Source of the DNA: a virus
Strand: one strand, 5' to 3'
DNA length: 39,624 bases
Virus record (IMG/VR): IMGVR_UViG_3300005264_000074
Span: 1 to 39,624 of that record
Part shown: positions 15,625-23,277 of the stretch, piece by piece
How positions within the stretch are numbered: position 1 is the stretch's first letter
How the letters are laid out: each line of letters begins with the position of its first letter
Notes under the pieces: generated by a model
Database searches by the model: none
What the model was told of the DNA's origin: nothing
The model's input: the letters and a program-made list of their open reading frames with translations, nothing else
Program-made: the position numbers and the translations under genes

Positions 15625-15816
15625 GTGCTAATATTTTACTCAAGTAAAAGTGAGTTTATAGAGCAAGCTAAATACCTACAGAGTAAATTAATTATAATAG
15701 CTTTACTCTTTGGGTTAGCTTTAGGTGTTCTAATTGGATTATCACTACATGAATATAAACAGCTAGAATTAAATAGACAGCAGATAATTAAAATAAGGAA
15801 AAGCCATGGCAATTAA
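15625..15816 (+). CDS. Small inner-membrane protein (63 aa)
   Basis: A GTG start one base after the preceding stop opens a 63-residue protein with one clear membrane helix (LIIIALLFGLALGVLIGLSL, about 22-41) flanked by a charged N-terminus and a basic C-terminal tail (LNRQQIIKIRKSHGN). It overlaps the helicase gene by 11 nt. It may be a host-takeover or membrane-anchoring early protein; no family recognised. Confidence 0.6.
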   Translation: MLIFYSSKSEFIEQAKYLQSKLIIIALLFGLALGVLIGLSLHEYKQLELNRQQIIKIRKSHGN

Positions 15817-17008
15817 ATTTAACTATACTACTGGTTATGCTGGTACTGGTAAAAGTACCGAGCTAATTAAAAGAGTTAACTCTCTACCATTGTCTAGCGC
15901 TATAGTTATTGCCCCTACTCATAAAGCTTTGTATAGACTTAAGGGACATTTACCTCAGAGTTTAGAGGTTAAAACTATACATGCTTTATTAGGTTGGATA
16001 CCTACTATAAATGAAAAAGCTAAAAGAATTGAGCATATAGATAGCACTCACAAATTAGATAAAGGTCTTGAAGAGTATGAGCATATAGTTATAGATGAAG
16101 CAGGTATGATGAGTGAGGAAATGCTTTTCGATATAGTGAGTAAGCTAGAGGAGCAATTAGATTATGATAACACAGAGGATAGCAAGACAATAACTATCCA
16201 TTGTTTCTTAGACCCTTACCAGTTAAAGCCAGTTAAAGGTATTCAGATACAAACTGACCCAGAATATACAACAAAGCTAACTACACAATACCGCTCTGAG
16301 AGTCTTGATATAATTGCCTTATATACTAAGTTTGTTCATTACTTAGAGGGGTTAAATACTAAGGATTTAACTATAGAATACTCTGAAAATGTTAAACCTT
16401 TAGATATAAAGCAATTCAAGAAAGATGATAGGTTACTAGCTTATACAAATAAAGCTGTAGGTAACTGGAATAAAATAATAGCTAAACATTTAGGTATTAC
16501 TTCATATATAAGCCAAGAAGTACAACTAGGTAATAGATTGGACTTAGTTAAGGTTAAGGACTTTATTAAACCTTCACTTGAGGATTTAGTAATGTGGTTT
16601 GAGTCTGGTAAATTAGTATTGCAGAATAATCAGATATCTAAGAGGTTTTTAGAGTCTAATCTACAAGCACTTATAAGTAATGGAAATATAGAGTTTATTG
16701 AAAGTGATGATAGGTTAGTCTACTGTGTTATTGTTGGTATTGATAAAGCTAATATAGCTATAAATAAAGCTAAAGAGAAAGCTATAGAAAATAGGAGAGC
16801 TTTTAAAGATGTTTATGCTTTAGGTAGAGCTTTTATTATGGACTATAATTTTGCTACTACTGTACATAAGAGTCAAGGCTCAGAATTTAATAATATTTTT
16901 ATTGATAAATTAGATATCCAAAAATCAATTAAAAATAATTATTATGATTTATATGCGAGACTACTTTATGTGGCTCTATCGCGAGCTAAACAGTCTATAT
17001 GGATATAA
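15806..17008 (+). CDS. SF1 DNA helicase, Dda/RecD-like
   Basis: A 400-residue superfamily 1B helicase. Motifs in order: Walker A GYAGTGKST (10-18), Ia IVIAPTHKA (about 33-41), Walker B VIDEAGMM (95-102), motif III FLDPYQLKPVKG (about 134-145), motif IV TTQYRS (about 159-164), then a C-terminal half with TTVHKSQGSEF (motif V, about 353) and LYVALSRAKQSIWI (motif VI, at the very end). Size and motif set match the phage T4 Dda helicase, a 5'-3' enzyme that helps start replication and removes bound proteins. It follows the small membrane protein in one operon. Confidence 0.85.
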   Translation: MAIKFNYTTGYAGTGKSTELIKRVNSLPLSSAIVIAPTHKALYRLKGHLPQSLEVKTIHALLGWIPTINEKAKRIEHIDSTHKLDKGLEEYEHIVIDEAGMMSEEMLFDIVSKLEEQLDYDNTEDSKTITIHCFLDPYQLKPVKGIQIQTDPEYTTKLTTQYRSESLDIIALYTKFVHYLEGLNTKDLTIEYSENVKPLDIKQFKKDDRLLAYTNKAVGNWNKIIAKHLGITSYISQEVQLGNRLDLVKVKDFIKPSLEDLVMWFESGKLVLQNNQISKRFLESNLQALISNGNIEFIESDDRLVYCVIVGIDKANIAINKAKEKAIENRRAFKDVYALGRAFIMDYNFATTVHKSQGSEFNNIFIDKLDIQKSIKNNYYDLYARLLYVALSRAKQSIWI

Positions 17009-17063
17009 TTATATTAAATATTAAGTGAGAATTTTAATAATATTTGATTTCATTTGATCTATA

Positions 17064-17086
17064 TTTAATATTTGTTTTGATATAAT
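17064..17086 (+). promoter_or_regulatory. Promoter upstream of the 17184 gene
   Basis: TTTAAT (17064-17069), 11-nt spacer ending in TTTTGA, TATAAT (17081-17086), an extended -10. The roughly 95-nt leader that follows includes complementary AGGCCTT-type sequence, so an RNA structure is possible. Confidence 0.75.
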
Positions 17087-17183
17087 ATTATTACAAATAA
17101 AGAATAAGAGATTATTCTTTGGCTTGAGAAGGTCATAAAACTATCTAATAAATTCGCCTAGTCAAGGCCTTAAAGGATATAAT

Positions 17184-17676
17184 ATGGCAACTAAGAAAGA
17201 AATTTTTACAATGGTAACAACAGCGGTGGCAGCTTTATGCACAACTCATAAAACTCCAACTAAATTTAATGATGAGTTACAAGCTATTTTAGCTGCAAAC
17301 CTAGAGCCAAAAGCTGGTGGTGCAACTGTTAACCTTGATGAAGTTACAAGAAAAGATAAAGACGGTAACATTGTTGAAATTCAATGTTCTGTTTCTGGTG
17401 CTTGGCTACCTGCTACAAAAGAGTTCTTCTATGAAGATAAAGCTGGTAAAGGTATTAATGGTCTTAAGAGACTATCTCGTCAAGCAGAAAGTATCCGTAA
17501 GCATTTCATCAAAGTTCAAAGTTCAAAGTGCTTCTGAGAAAGCTATTGTGGTTGATGTACTTAGTAAAACTATCACTCCTGAAGTTGGTGCAGCTAAAAT
17601 TAAAAAGCTTGAAACTGCAAAACCTGACTTTACAGCAGTAACTGCTAAAGTAGCTGAAAATAAAGAGTCTAACTAA
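17184..17676 (+). pseudogene. Zinc-finger-like early protein (paralogue of 10984), frameshifted by a 7-nt duplication
   Basis: The gene starts at ATG 17184 behind an AAGGATAT site and reads MATKKEIFTMV ... KHFIKVQSS before stopping at 17537. The unit AAAGTTC is present twice in a row (17511-17517, 17518-17524). Removing one copy continues the frame as KVQSASEKAIVVDVLSKTIT and on to TAA 17674-17676, for 161 residues. The N-terminus (KFNDELQAILAANLEPKAGG) and the knuckle-like CSVSGAWLP ... FYEDKAGKG match the gene at 10984. It has its own strong promoter and a terminator, so it is an independent unit. As sequenced the protein is cut to 117 residues, leaving the shared module intact and losing the C-terminal helix. 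Confidence 0.7.
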
Positions 17677-17680
17677 TCTT

Positions 17681-17698
17681 AAGCCTTCGGGCTTTTGA
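17681..17698 (+). terminator. Rho-independent terminator after the 17184 unit
   Basis: AAGCC-TTCG-GGCTT stem-loop (17681-17694) with a stable tetraloop, followed by TTTG, 4 nt after the restored stop codon. Short but well placed. Confidence 0.7.
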
Positions 17699-17702
17699 TT
17701 AC

Positions 17703-17762
17703 AATAAGCTTATAACTGGTATACATTTACTCCTATTGGTGTATATTAGTTATAAGCTTATT
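17703..17762. repeat. Perfect 15-bp inverted repeat
   Basis: AATAAGCTTATAACT (17703-17717) pairs with AGTTATAAGCTTATT (17748-17762); inner bases GGTATACA/TGTATATT extend it imperfectly. It lies between a terminator and the ssDNA-binding protein gene. It could be an operator, a leader structure or a second terminator. Two and a half 10-nt ACAGACTAAA repeats follow at 17798-17823. Confidence 0.75.
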
Positions 17763-17837
17763 TAAGCTGACACAGCCTCGGTGTGCAGAGGTATATAACA
17801 GACTAAAACAGACTAAAACAGACATAAAAGGATTAAC

Positions 17838-18482
17838 ATGTCAAGCAGAATTAAAACAAAAGTATGTAATTTAAAGTACATTTTCATTACAGGTGCCGGT
17901 AGAAACCAAGCTATGCCAGGTGAAGAGCCTCGTATGCAATTTGTTGCAAGTGCTATTATGCCTAAAGATGGTGAGGCTCATAAATACTTATTATCTCAAA
18001 TAGATACTGAGTGGCAAGAATATAAAGAGCAATTTGGTGTAAAAGGTTTACCTAAAACTAATGGTATTAAAGATGAGATGCAAAGAGACCCTAAGGGTGA
18101 AATCGACCCTGCTACTGAAGAAATAAGAAAAGTGCCTACTGGTAATGTAATAGCTACATTCAAAACTAATACAACATGGCCAGATGGTAATGCACAAGTA
18201 GTTAAAGTTAAAGACCGTAAAGGTAAAGATATCACTGAAGCTATAGCTAATGCAGAATGGTCTATTGGTGAAGGTTCTCAAGGTATTATACATGGTATGG
18301 CATCTGCAAATAATATTGGTGGTACACATAAAGTAACACTATATTTATCTGCAATTCAATTAGCTAAATTAGTTAAGTATGAAGGTAATGATGTTCAATG
18401 TGATGAGATTGAGGGTGATGATATTGATTTAGGTGAAGATGTAGCTGCAATTGATAGCTCAGATAATTCTCCAGATATTTAA
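17838..18482 (+). CDS. Single-stranded DNA-binding protein, DUF2815 type
   Basis: A 214-residue protein with the features of phage DUF2815/T7 gp2.5-like ssDNA-binding proteins. The N-terminal beta barrel contains PRMQFVASAIMPKDGEAHKY (about 32-51), a middle loop, and the segment NAEWSIGEGSQGIIHG (about 139-154). The C-terminus is a strongly acidic tail (CDEIEGDDIDLGEDVAAIDS), the usual contact for polymerase and helicase. It would coat single strands during replication and recombination. It is bounded by hairpins and a terminator, consistent with independent strong expression, and lies just upstream of the polymerase. Confidence 0.75.
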   Translation: MSSRIKTKVCNLKYIFITGAGRNQAMPGEEPRMQFVASAIMPKDGEAHKYLLSQIDTEWQEYKEQFGVKGLPKTNGIKDEMQRDPKGEIDPATEEIRKVPTGNVIATFKTNTTWPDGNAQVVKVKDRKGKDITEAIANAEWSIGEGSQGIIHGMASANNIGGTHKVTLYLSAIQLAKLVKYEGNDVQCDEIEGDDIDLGEDVAAIDSSDNSPDI

Positions 18483-18490
18483 TTCAGTTT

Positions 18491-18520
18491 AGGCAAGCTT
18501 AAGGGCTTGCCTTTTATTTT
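18491..18520 (+). terminator. Rho-independent terminator after the ssDNA-binding protein
   Basis: AGGCAAGC (18491-18498) pairs with GCTTGCCT (18505-18512) around a 6-nt loop, followed by TTTATTTT. It lies 8 nt after the stop codon and is the best terminator in the window. Confidence 0.85.
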
Positions 18521-18588
18521 ACAATAACTTTGAAGTTCAACTTCATCCCAAATAGTGAGAGTTACACTAATAAACTAAAGGAATAATT

Positions 18589-18690
18589 ATGACTGAACTA
18601 CCGTTTATATTTACGGATACAGAGAATTATCTTAGGGAATGTATACAAGAGGTAGAGGATTTACTTAATGATTTGGAGACTTTATCATGA
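18589..18690 (+). CDS. Small acidic protein coupled to DNA polymerase (33 aa)
   Basis: A 33-residue frame with an AAAGGA ribosome site before the ATG and a TGA that overlaps the polymerase ATG as ATGA. The product is strongly acidic (ECIQEVEDLLNDLETLS). It may serve as a translational leader for the polymerase; no family recognised. Confidence 0.55.
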   Translation: MTELPFIFTDTENYLRECIQEVEDLLNDLETLS

Positions 18691-20387
18691 GTAATAACTT
18701 TAAACATAAAGTAATAGAAGGGTTAAGTGAGTTATCTCATATCAATACTAACAATGAGGTATTTGCTGATATAGAGACGGATGGTTTATATATAAACTGT
18801 AGGTTAATACAAGTTTACCAACCTACTACAGACGATAAGACAGTTTATATTATAGATACAGATATAATAGATTTAGAAGACGCCAAAGCTTGGCTTAAGG
18901 ATAAGTGGACTGTATGGCATGGTGGTAACTATGATATGGGTACATTAAATATGACTACTAAGAAGTTCGACGATACTTTATTACTAGCTAGAACTGCATA
19001 TCCAGAATGGCAAAAGTTTAGCCTTGATGTAGTTATAGCTAAGCTTGGTTTTGACAAACTCTATGAAGGTTTAGATAAGAAAGCTCTACAGAAAGCTGGG
19101 TTTATTAAAGGTGCATACCTTAGTCAAACACAGCTTAAATACTCAGCTACTGATGTTTATGCCTTAGCACAGATATGGAAAAATCCTAGAATACAAGCTA
19201 CTAGAGAATTATTATGCTATAAAGTAGATATGATTAACTTAGGTTATGCTATAGAATATCAACAAAATAATCTTATAGTCGACCAAGCTTCAGTTAGGAA
19301 AGAGCTGGATAAGTTGATTGATATTATAGAGGCAAACGATAAAGAGCTAAATGGATTAAATCCTAATAGTCCTAAGCAAGTTAAAGAGTTTTTAGGTACT
19401 GAAAGTAGTGCTAAAGAAATCCTTATTGGTATTATTACTGAGGGTGGTCCAAAAGCTAGAATGGCTAAATTAGTCTATGACCAAAGGAGATTACTAAAGC
19501 GTAGAACCTTTTTAAATAGCTATAACTTTCCTTATGTAACTACTAGGTTTAATCCTGCTGGTGCTGCTACTGGTCGATTTACTAGTACAGGTAAAGATTT
19601 ACCACGAGGTATAAATGCTCAGCAAATAACTAGAGACCTACAATATATATTTAATACAGATACTGAAGATACAGTAGTTGTGCATGCTGATTATAGTACA
19701 GCAGAGCTTAGAGCTGGTTGTAGTATTATGAAAGATGCTAAGATGTATGAGGAGCTTAAAGCTAAAATAGACTTGCATAAGATTGCTGCTACTCTAGCAT
19801 TAGGCGGTAACCCAGAAGATATTACTAAAGCAGAAAGACAGAAAGGTAAAGCAATTAGTTTTGGTTTTATCTTTGGTATGTCAGCAGCTTCATTTGTTGA
19901 ATATGCTTATGTTAATTATGGTGTAGTTTTTACCCTTGAAGAGGCACAAGCTATTAAGGCTGCTTATTCAAAAAGATATGTAAACATTGCTAAATATGCT
20001 AAAGCTAGATGGAATGACTATAAAACAGTACCAGTTAAAACACCATTAGGTCGTAGAAATACACCTAGACTAGGTACTGATGCTATCAATTATGCAACTC
20101 AAGGTTGTATAGCTGAAACTACAAAATTAGCTATACATTATTTATGTAGAGAATATAATATAGCTACCAAATATATTTACAATGTTGTACATGATGCTAT
20201 ATATTTAAGGGTGCCTAAAGGTGAAGAGATTATATGGGCAGATAAACTAGTTAAAGCTATGAAAAAAGGTTGGACAGAAATGTGTAAAAGACCTATGCTG
20301 TTCTATAAAGATATACCTATGCCAGTTGAGGTAGAGTATAATGATTATAGTTCTGGTAAACCAATTTATAAATGTGAGGAAATATAA
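18687..20387 (+). CDS. polA: Family A DNA polymerase with 3'-5' proofreading exonuclease
   Basis: A 566-residue replicative polymerase. The exonuclease domain has ADIETDG (D28, E30), WHGGNYDMG (about 77-85) and YSATDVYAL (D156). The polymerase domain has TGRFTSTGKDLPRGINAQQI (about 295-314), motif A HADYSTAELR (333-342, D335), O-helix motif B with R384, K388 and F392 followed by FG, and motif C VHDAIY (H502, D503). No 5'-3' nuclease domain is fused; that activity is the next gene. It is short for the family but every catalytic motif is present. It is translationally coupled to the small gene before it and overlaps the exonuclease start (TAATG). Confidence 0.92.
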   Translation: MSNNFKHKVIEGLSELSHINTNNEVFADIETDGLYINCRLIQVYQPTTDDKTVYIIDTDIIDLEDAKAWLKDKWTVWHGGNYDMGTLNMTTKKFDDTLLLARTAYPEWQKFSLDVVIAKLGFDKLYEGLDKKALQKAGFIKGAYLSQTQLKYSATDVYALAQIWKNPRIQATRELLCYKVDMINLGYAIEYQQNNLIVDQASVRKELDKLIDIIEANDKELNGLNPNSPKQVKEFLGTESSAKEILIGIITEGGPKARMAKLVYDQRRLLKRRTFLNSYNFPYVTTRFNPAGAATGRFTSTGKDLPRGINAQQITRDLQYIFNTDTEDTVVVHADYSTAELRAGCSIMKDAKMYEELKAKIDLHKIAATLALGGNPEDITKAERQKGKAISFGFIFGMSAASFVEYAYVNYGVVFTLEEAQAIKAAYSKRYVNIAKYAKARWNDYKTVPVKTPLGRRNTPRLGTDAINYATQGCIAETTKLAIHYLCREYNIATKYIYNVVHDAIYLRVPKGEEIIWADKLVKAMKKGWTEMCKRPMLFYKDIPMPVEVEYNDYSSGKPIYKCEEI

Positions 20388-21313
20388 TGTGTAATGAATT
20401 AGATATGCTACAAGGTGACGTAGACTTAGATGATATAGTTGATATTAACTTAGATATTGATGGTAAAGTTATGCCGACTAAGCATAATAAAATAGCACTT
20501 ATTGATGCTGATACCATAGCTTATACAGCTTGTTTAAATGTTGAAGTTGCTGGTGATGTCTTAGGTGAAGATTTTCATACTAAAGAAGAGTGGGAAGATA
20601 TACAAAGTGACCCTCAGTATGATGCTGATGAAATGTTACTCTATGAAACTTGCCCAGTGCAAGCATTAGCTAAAGCTCAAGAAAAGATAAATAGAATTCT
20701 TGATAAAACTGGATGCCAAACCGTAGAGTTACATTTTAGTGGTGGTAGAGAAAACTTTAGATATAAATTATATCCTGAATATAAAGCAAATAGGACTGGC
20801 AGAACTCCTGCAGGTTTACAAAGGCTTAAAAAAGACTTATGTGAACTTTATAATGGAACTATACACACTGAATATGAAGCTGATGATATGGTTGTATATA
20901 AAGTTGAGAAATATAAAGACAAATATATACTTTGTGCTATCGATAAAGATGTTTTAAATAGTGTAGCTGGTAAAAACTTTAATTATTATGAGTCTGCTTT
21001 ATATAATATAGAAATGAAGTGGGTTGAAGTTGATAGATATGCTAGTATGACTTGGAGATATCTACAAACTCTTATGGGAGATAAGACTGATAACATTATA
21101 GGTTTAAAAGGTATAGGTCCAGCTAAAGCTCAGAAAATATTAAAAGGTAAAATGTCTCATAAAGATTTATGGCTTACTGTTTGTGATGCTTATATAATGA
21201 AAGGTAGAACTAAAGATGAGGCTTTAATGAATTTAAATTTAGTTGATATGAAGCTACTACAAGATGATGGCAGCATAAAACTTAGAACACATAAGGAGTT
21301 ATTAAGTGAATAA
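20387..21313 (+). CDS. 5'-3' exonuclease / flap endonuclease
   Basis: A 308-residue FEN-family nuclease that removes RNA primers or degrades 5' ends. Visible motifs: ALIDADTIAY (37-46, metal-binding D40 and D42), YKANR (132-136, the arch lysine/arginine), EADDM (164-168), AIDKDV (184-189), MGDKTDNI (230-237) and a helix-hairpin-helix GLKGIGPAKAQKIL (239-252). The first 35 residues form an acidic extension not typical of the family. It directly follows the polymerase, substituting for the missing N-terminal domain, and overlaps the thymidylate synthase gene by 8 nt. Confidence 0.85.
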   Translation: MCNELDMLQGDVDLDDIVDINLDIDGKVMPTKHNKIALIDADTIAYTACLNVEVAGDVLGEDFHTKEEWEDIQSDPQYDADEMLLYETCPVQALAKAQEKINRILDKTGCQTVELHFSGGRENFRYKLYPEYKANRTGRTPAGLQRLKKDLCELYNGTIHTEYEADDMVVYKVEKYKDKYILCAIDKDVLNSVAGKNFNYYESALYNIEMKWVEVDRYASMTWRYLQTLMGDKTDNIIGLKGIGPAKAQKILKGKMSHKDLWLTVCDAYIMKGRTKDEALMNLNLVDMKLLQDDGSIKLRTHKELLSE

Positions 21314-22001
21314 AGAGTACAAAAAATTAGTAAAATATATTTTAGATAATGGTGAGCTTCAAGAATGTAGAAACGGTAACCAGCTTATTATACCTAGCTA
21401 TAGTTTTACACTAGACCTTAGAAAAGATGCAAGCATTTTAACACTCCGTAAGATGTATATCGAAGGTATTATAGGTGAGTTTAATACTTTAATTAGTTCA
21501 GATAAACTGACTAATGTTTCTCAATTTGAAGCTAATAATTGTAACTATTGGAAAAGTTGGGCGGGTAAAAATGGTGAGTTAAACTTAGATTATTATAATG
21601 AGCTTCACCCAGCTTTAAATAATGTTATAAACAAAATTAGAGAAGACCCAGCAAGTAGAAGACATGTCATTAGCTTATGGAATAATGAGCATGCTTTTGA
21701 TGGCTCTTTATCTCTACACAGTTGTTGGCATAATTTAACATTTAGTGTAATCCAGAATGTGCTACACCTTACCTGGACTCAGAGAAGTGTAGATACTATG
21801 GTTGGCTTACCTAGTGATGTTATTTTAGCTGATTTATTTATGCAGTATGTTGCTACTGCTACTGGAACAGAAGTCGGTAGTTGTATGTTTGCTTTATCTA
21901 ATGTTCATATTTATGAGGAGCATATAGAGGGTGCTAAAGAGTTATTAAATAGGACTCAGATAGATAATAGTAAACCGCTTAAGTTTGAATTAAAGGTCTA
22001 G
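21306..22001 (+). CDS. thyA: Thymidylate synthase, ThyA type
   Basis: Converts dUMP and methylene-tetrahydrofolate to dTMP. Key motifs are DPASRRHVISLW (114-125, phosphate-binding arginines), the catalytic Cys at 140 within LHSCWHNLTFSV, QRSVDTMVGLP (159-169) and NVHIYEEH (199-206). At 231 residues it is shorter than the usual 264 or so, losing mainly loop and N-terminal sequence. It starts at GTG 21306 behind AAGGAG inside the end of the exonuclease gene. With the dCMP deaminase two genes downstream it gives a dCMP to dUMP to dTMP route. Confidence 0.9.
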   Translation: MNKEYKKLVKYILDNGELQECRNGNQLIIPSYSFTLDLRKDASILTLRKMYIEGIIGEFNTLISSDKLTNVSQFEANNCNYWKSWAGKNGELNLDYYNELHPALNNVINKIREDPASRRHVISLWNNEHAFDGSLSLHSCWHNLTFSVIQNVLHLTWTQRSVDTMVGLPSDVILADLFMQYVATATGTEVGSCMFALSNVHIYEEHIEGAKELLNRTQIDNSKPLKFELKV

Positions 22002-22003
22002 TT

Positions 22004-22348
22004 ATGAAAATTGGAACTATATTATTAAATAAAGATGATAAGTATATCAAAGGTGATGGTAATTTACCTCATCGCCCTAAACATGATAAATATTTATTGT
22101 CTAACTTAGTAGCTAAAGAAGCTATAGTAAGTGATAAAGGTTATAGTTTATTACCACCAACAATGCAGAAGCTTTGCATTGTTGGTGATAGTAACCTAGC
22201 TATAACTATACCAGAATTAAATAGTTGTGACTTACTTATTATTAGCCGTTCAACAGAGGTTTTTGAAGGTGGTAAGCCTTTCAGATTAGATAATTTCAAA
22301 TGCTTAGTAAAAGATAGGAGGCTTGAACTATGGATTTCAATAAAATAG
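22004..22348 (+). CDS. Unknown protein between thyA and the deaminase (114 aa)
   Basis: A 114-residue protein with a lysine/aspartate-rich N-terminus (LLNKDDKYIKGDGNLPHRPK) and beta-type C-terminal half (LAITIPELNSCDLLIISRST). I recognise no family. It starts 2 nt after thyA and overlaps the deaminase by 19 nt, so it belongs to the nucleotide-metabolism operon. A perfect 13-bp hairpin lies in the middle of its coding sequence (22155-22187). Confidence 0.6.
   Translation: MKIGTILLNKDDKYIKGDGNLPHRPKHDKYLLSNLVAKEAIVSDKGYSLLPPTMQKLCIVGDSNLAITIPELNSCDLLIISRSTEVFEGGKPFRLDNFKCLVKDRRLELWISIK
22155..22187. repeat. Perfect 13-bp hairpin inside a gene
   Basis: CACCAACAATGCA (22155-22167) pairs exactly with TGCATTGTTGGTG (22175-22187) across the 7-nt loop GAAGCTT. 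It is strong for an AT-rich coding region and has no T-run after it. Confidence 0.85.
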
Positions 22349-22929
22349 CTTTAGAGGAAGCTCAAAAATCAAAGTGTAGTAAACGAAAAGTAGGTGCTAT
22401 AATAGTTAATCAAAATAAGACTGAAGTGCTATCAAGAGGCTATAATTATTCTCCAGATGGTAAGCCTTGTGAGGATAAAGATGGTAACACTAAAGATATT
22501 GTTATTCATGCTGAAATTGCAGCTATAGACAAATTAATTAATCGGAATGCTTCAAGAGGTACAGAAGCCTCTTATATTTATGTTACTCATCCACCTTGTG
22601 CTAATTGCCAAGAAGCTATAGATGAACTTAATTTAAAAGTTATTATAGTTGAGAATTTCATGAAGTTTGATGCTGGTAAACTTCGCTATAGTTTAATACC
22701 ACCTAAAGCAACTAAAGAGTTAGCTAAGGTGCTCACTTATGGTGCAAGGAAATATAAGCCAAATAATTGGCAAAAAGTAGAAGATAAAACTAGATATGTA
22801 GATGCTTTATATAGACACTTAGAAGCTTGGAGAGCTGATGAAAAAATAGATAGTGAAAGTGGATTATCTCATTTAAGCCATGCTTTAACAAATATTGCAT
22901 TTTTAATATATTTTGAGGATATAAAATAG
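22330..22929 (+). CDS. dCMP deaminase fused to a dATP/dGTP diphosphohydrolase-like (DUF5664) domain
   Basis: Residues 1-108 are a zinc-dependent deoxycytidylate deaminase: VGAIIV (21-26), HAEIAAI (H60, E62 catalytic) and PPCANC (C90, C93 zinc ligands). The usual last 25 residues or so of the deaminase fold are missing. From M111 the protein continues as KFDAGKLRYSLIPPKATKEL ... YGARKYKPNNWQ ... YRHLEAWRADEK ... SHLSHALTNIAFL, the pattern of DUF5664, whose phage members hydrolyse dATP/dGTP. The fusion would combine dUMP production with purine dNTP turnover. Because the second domain begins at an internal Met, it may descend from two adjacent genes joined by deletion. Confidence 0.8.
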   Translation: MDFNKIALEEAQKSKCSKRKVGAIIVNQNKTEVLSRGYNYSPDGKPCEDKDGNTKDIVIHAEIAAIDKLINRNASRGTEASYIYVTHPPCANCQEAIDELNLKVIIVENFMKFDAGKLRYSLIPPKATKELAKVLTYGARKYKPNNWQKVEDKTRYVDALYRHLEAWRADEKIDSESGLSHLSHALTNIAFLIYFEDIK

Positions 22930-22944
22930 TCTCATATCTTATCA

Positions 22945-23003
22945 ATATGGACAAAATAAAATTAATTTGATGATTTATATTAGATTGATTATTTTGTCCA
23001 TAT
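22945..23003. promoter_or_regulatory. Perfect 15-bp inverted repeat, candidate operator of the HTH gene
   Basis: ATATGGACAAAATAA (22945-22959) pairs with TTATTTTGTCCATAT (22989-23003) over a 29-nt AT-rich loop. It ends 26 nt before a -10 box and 53 nt before the small HTH gene, so it could be bound by that protein. A leader or terminator hairpin for the upstream operon is an alternative. Confidence 0.6.
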
Positions 23004-23011
23004 AAGCCAAA

Positions 23012-23034
23012 TATGAAATTAATTGCGATATAAT
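23012..23034 (+). promoter_or_regulatory. Promoter of the HTH/MazG/RNR operon (weaker match)
   Basis: TATAAT (23029-23034) preceded by GCGA gives the G-N extended -10. At the standard 11-nt spacing the upstream box is TATGAA (23012-23017), a poor match to TTTAAT. It lies 21 nt before an AGAGGAGG ribosome site. Confidence 0.55.
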
Positions 23035-23055
23035 TACATTACAGAGGAGGTAATA

Positions 23056-23277
23056 ATGATAACAGTACAAGAATATGTGCAAACACAACTAGAAGAGCTG
23101 AACAGTCCAGAATTAGCTCATAAGATGGGAGTTTCTTTAAGCATGCTTAGTGCTTATAAGAAGAGTTATAAACCAAGCTTAGATGTTGCTATAAGAGTTT
23201 ATAAGAGTGATAAAATTGTTCTTCACCCTTTTAGTGAAGAGAGTTTAAAGTTTGAAGTTAAAATAGGAGAGAAATAA
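23056..23277 (+). CDS. Small Cro/C1-type HTH regulator
   Basis: A 73-residue protein beginning MITVQEYVQTQL at ATG 23056, chosen over upstream codons because of AGAGGAGG 5 nt ahead. The segment SPELAHKMGVSLSMLSAYKK (about 18-37) is a helix-turn-helix of the lambda-Cro/YdaS type, with ELA-x-x-MGVS forming helix 2 and the turn. It is the only DNA-binding regulator recognised in the window. The inverted repeat at 22945-23003 is a plausible autoregulatory site. It is translationally coupled to the MazG gene (TAATG). Confidence 0.7.
   Translation: MITVQEYVQTQLEELNSPELAHKMGVSLSMLSAYKKSYKPSLDVAIRVYKSDKIVLHPFSEESLKFEVKIGEK

Noticed and set aside
18048-18329. Minus-strand Cys/Phe/Ser-rich frame
   Set aside because: Shadow of the ssDNA-binding protein gene; no ribosome site and unnatural composition.
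22330-22929. 2-aminoadenine (Z) DNA modification system
   Set aside because: Only a DUF5664 domain is present; no PurZ or DatZ-like gene is visible and the polymerase has no obvious sign of such a role.
23023-23055. Longer N-terminus (MRYNYITEEVI) for the HTH protein
   Set aside because: That region contains the -10 box and the ribosome site; ATG 23056 follows AGAGGAGG at ideal distance.
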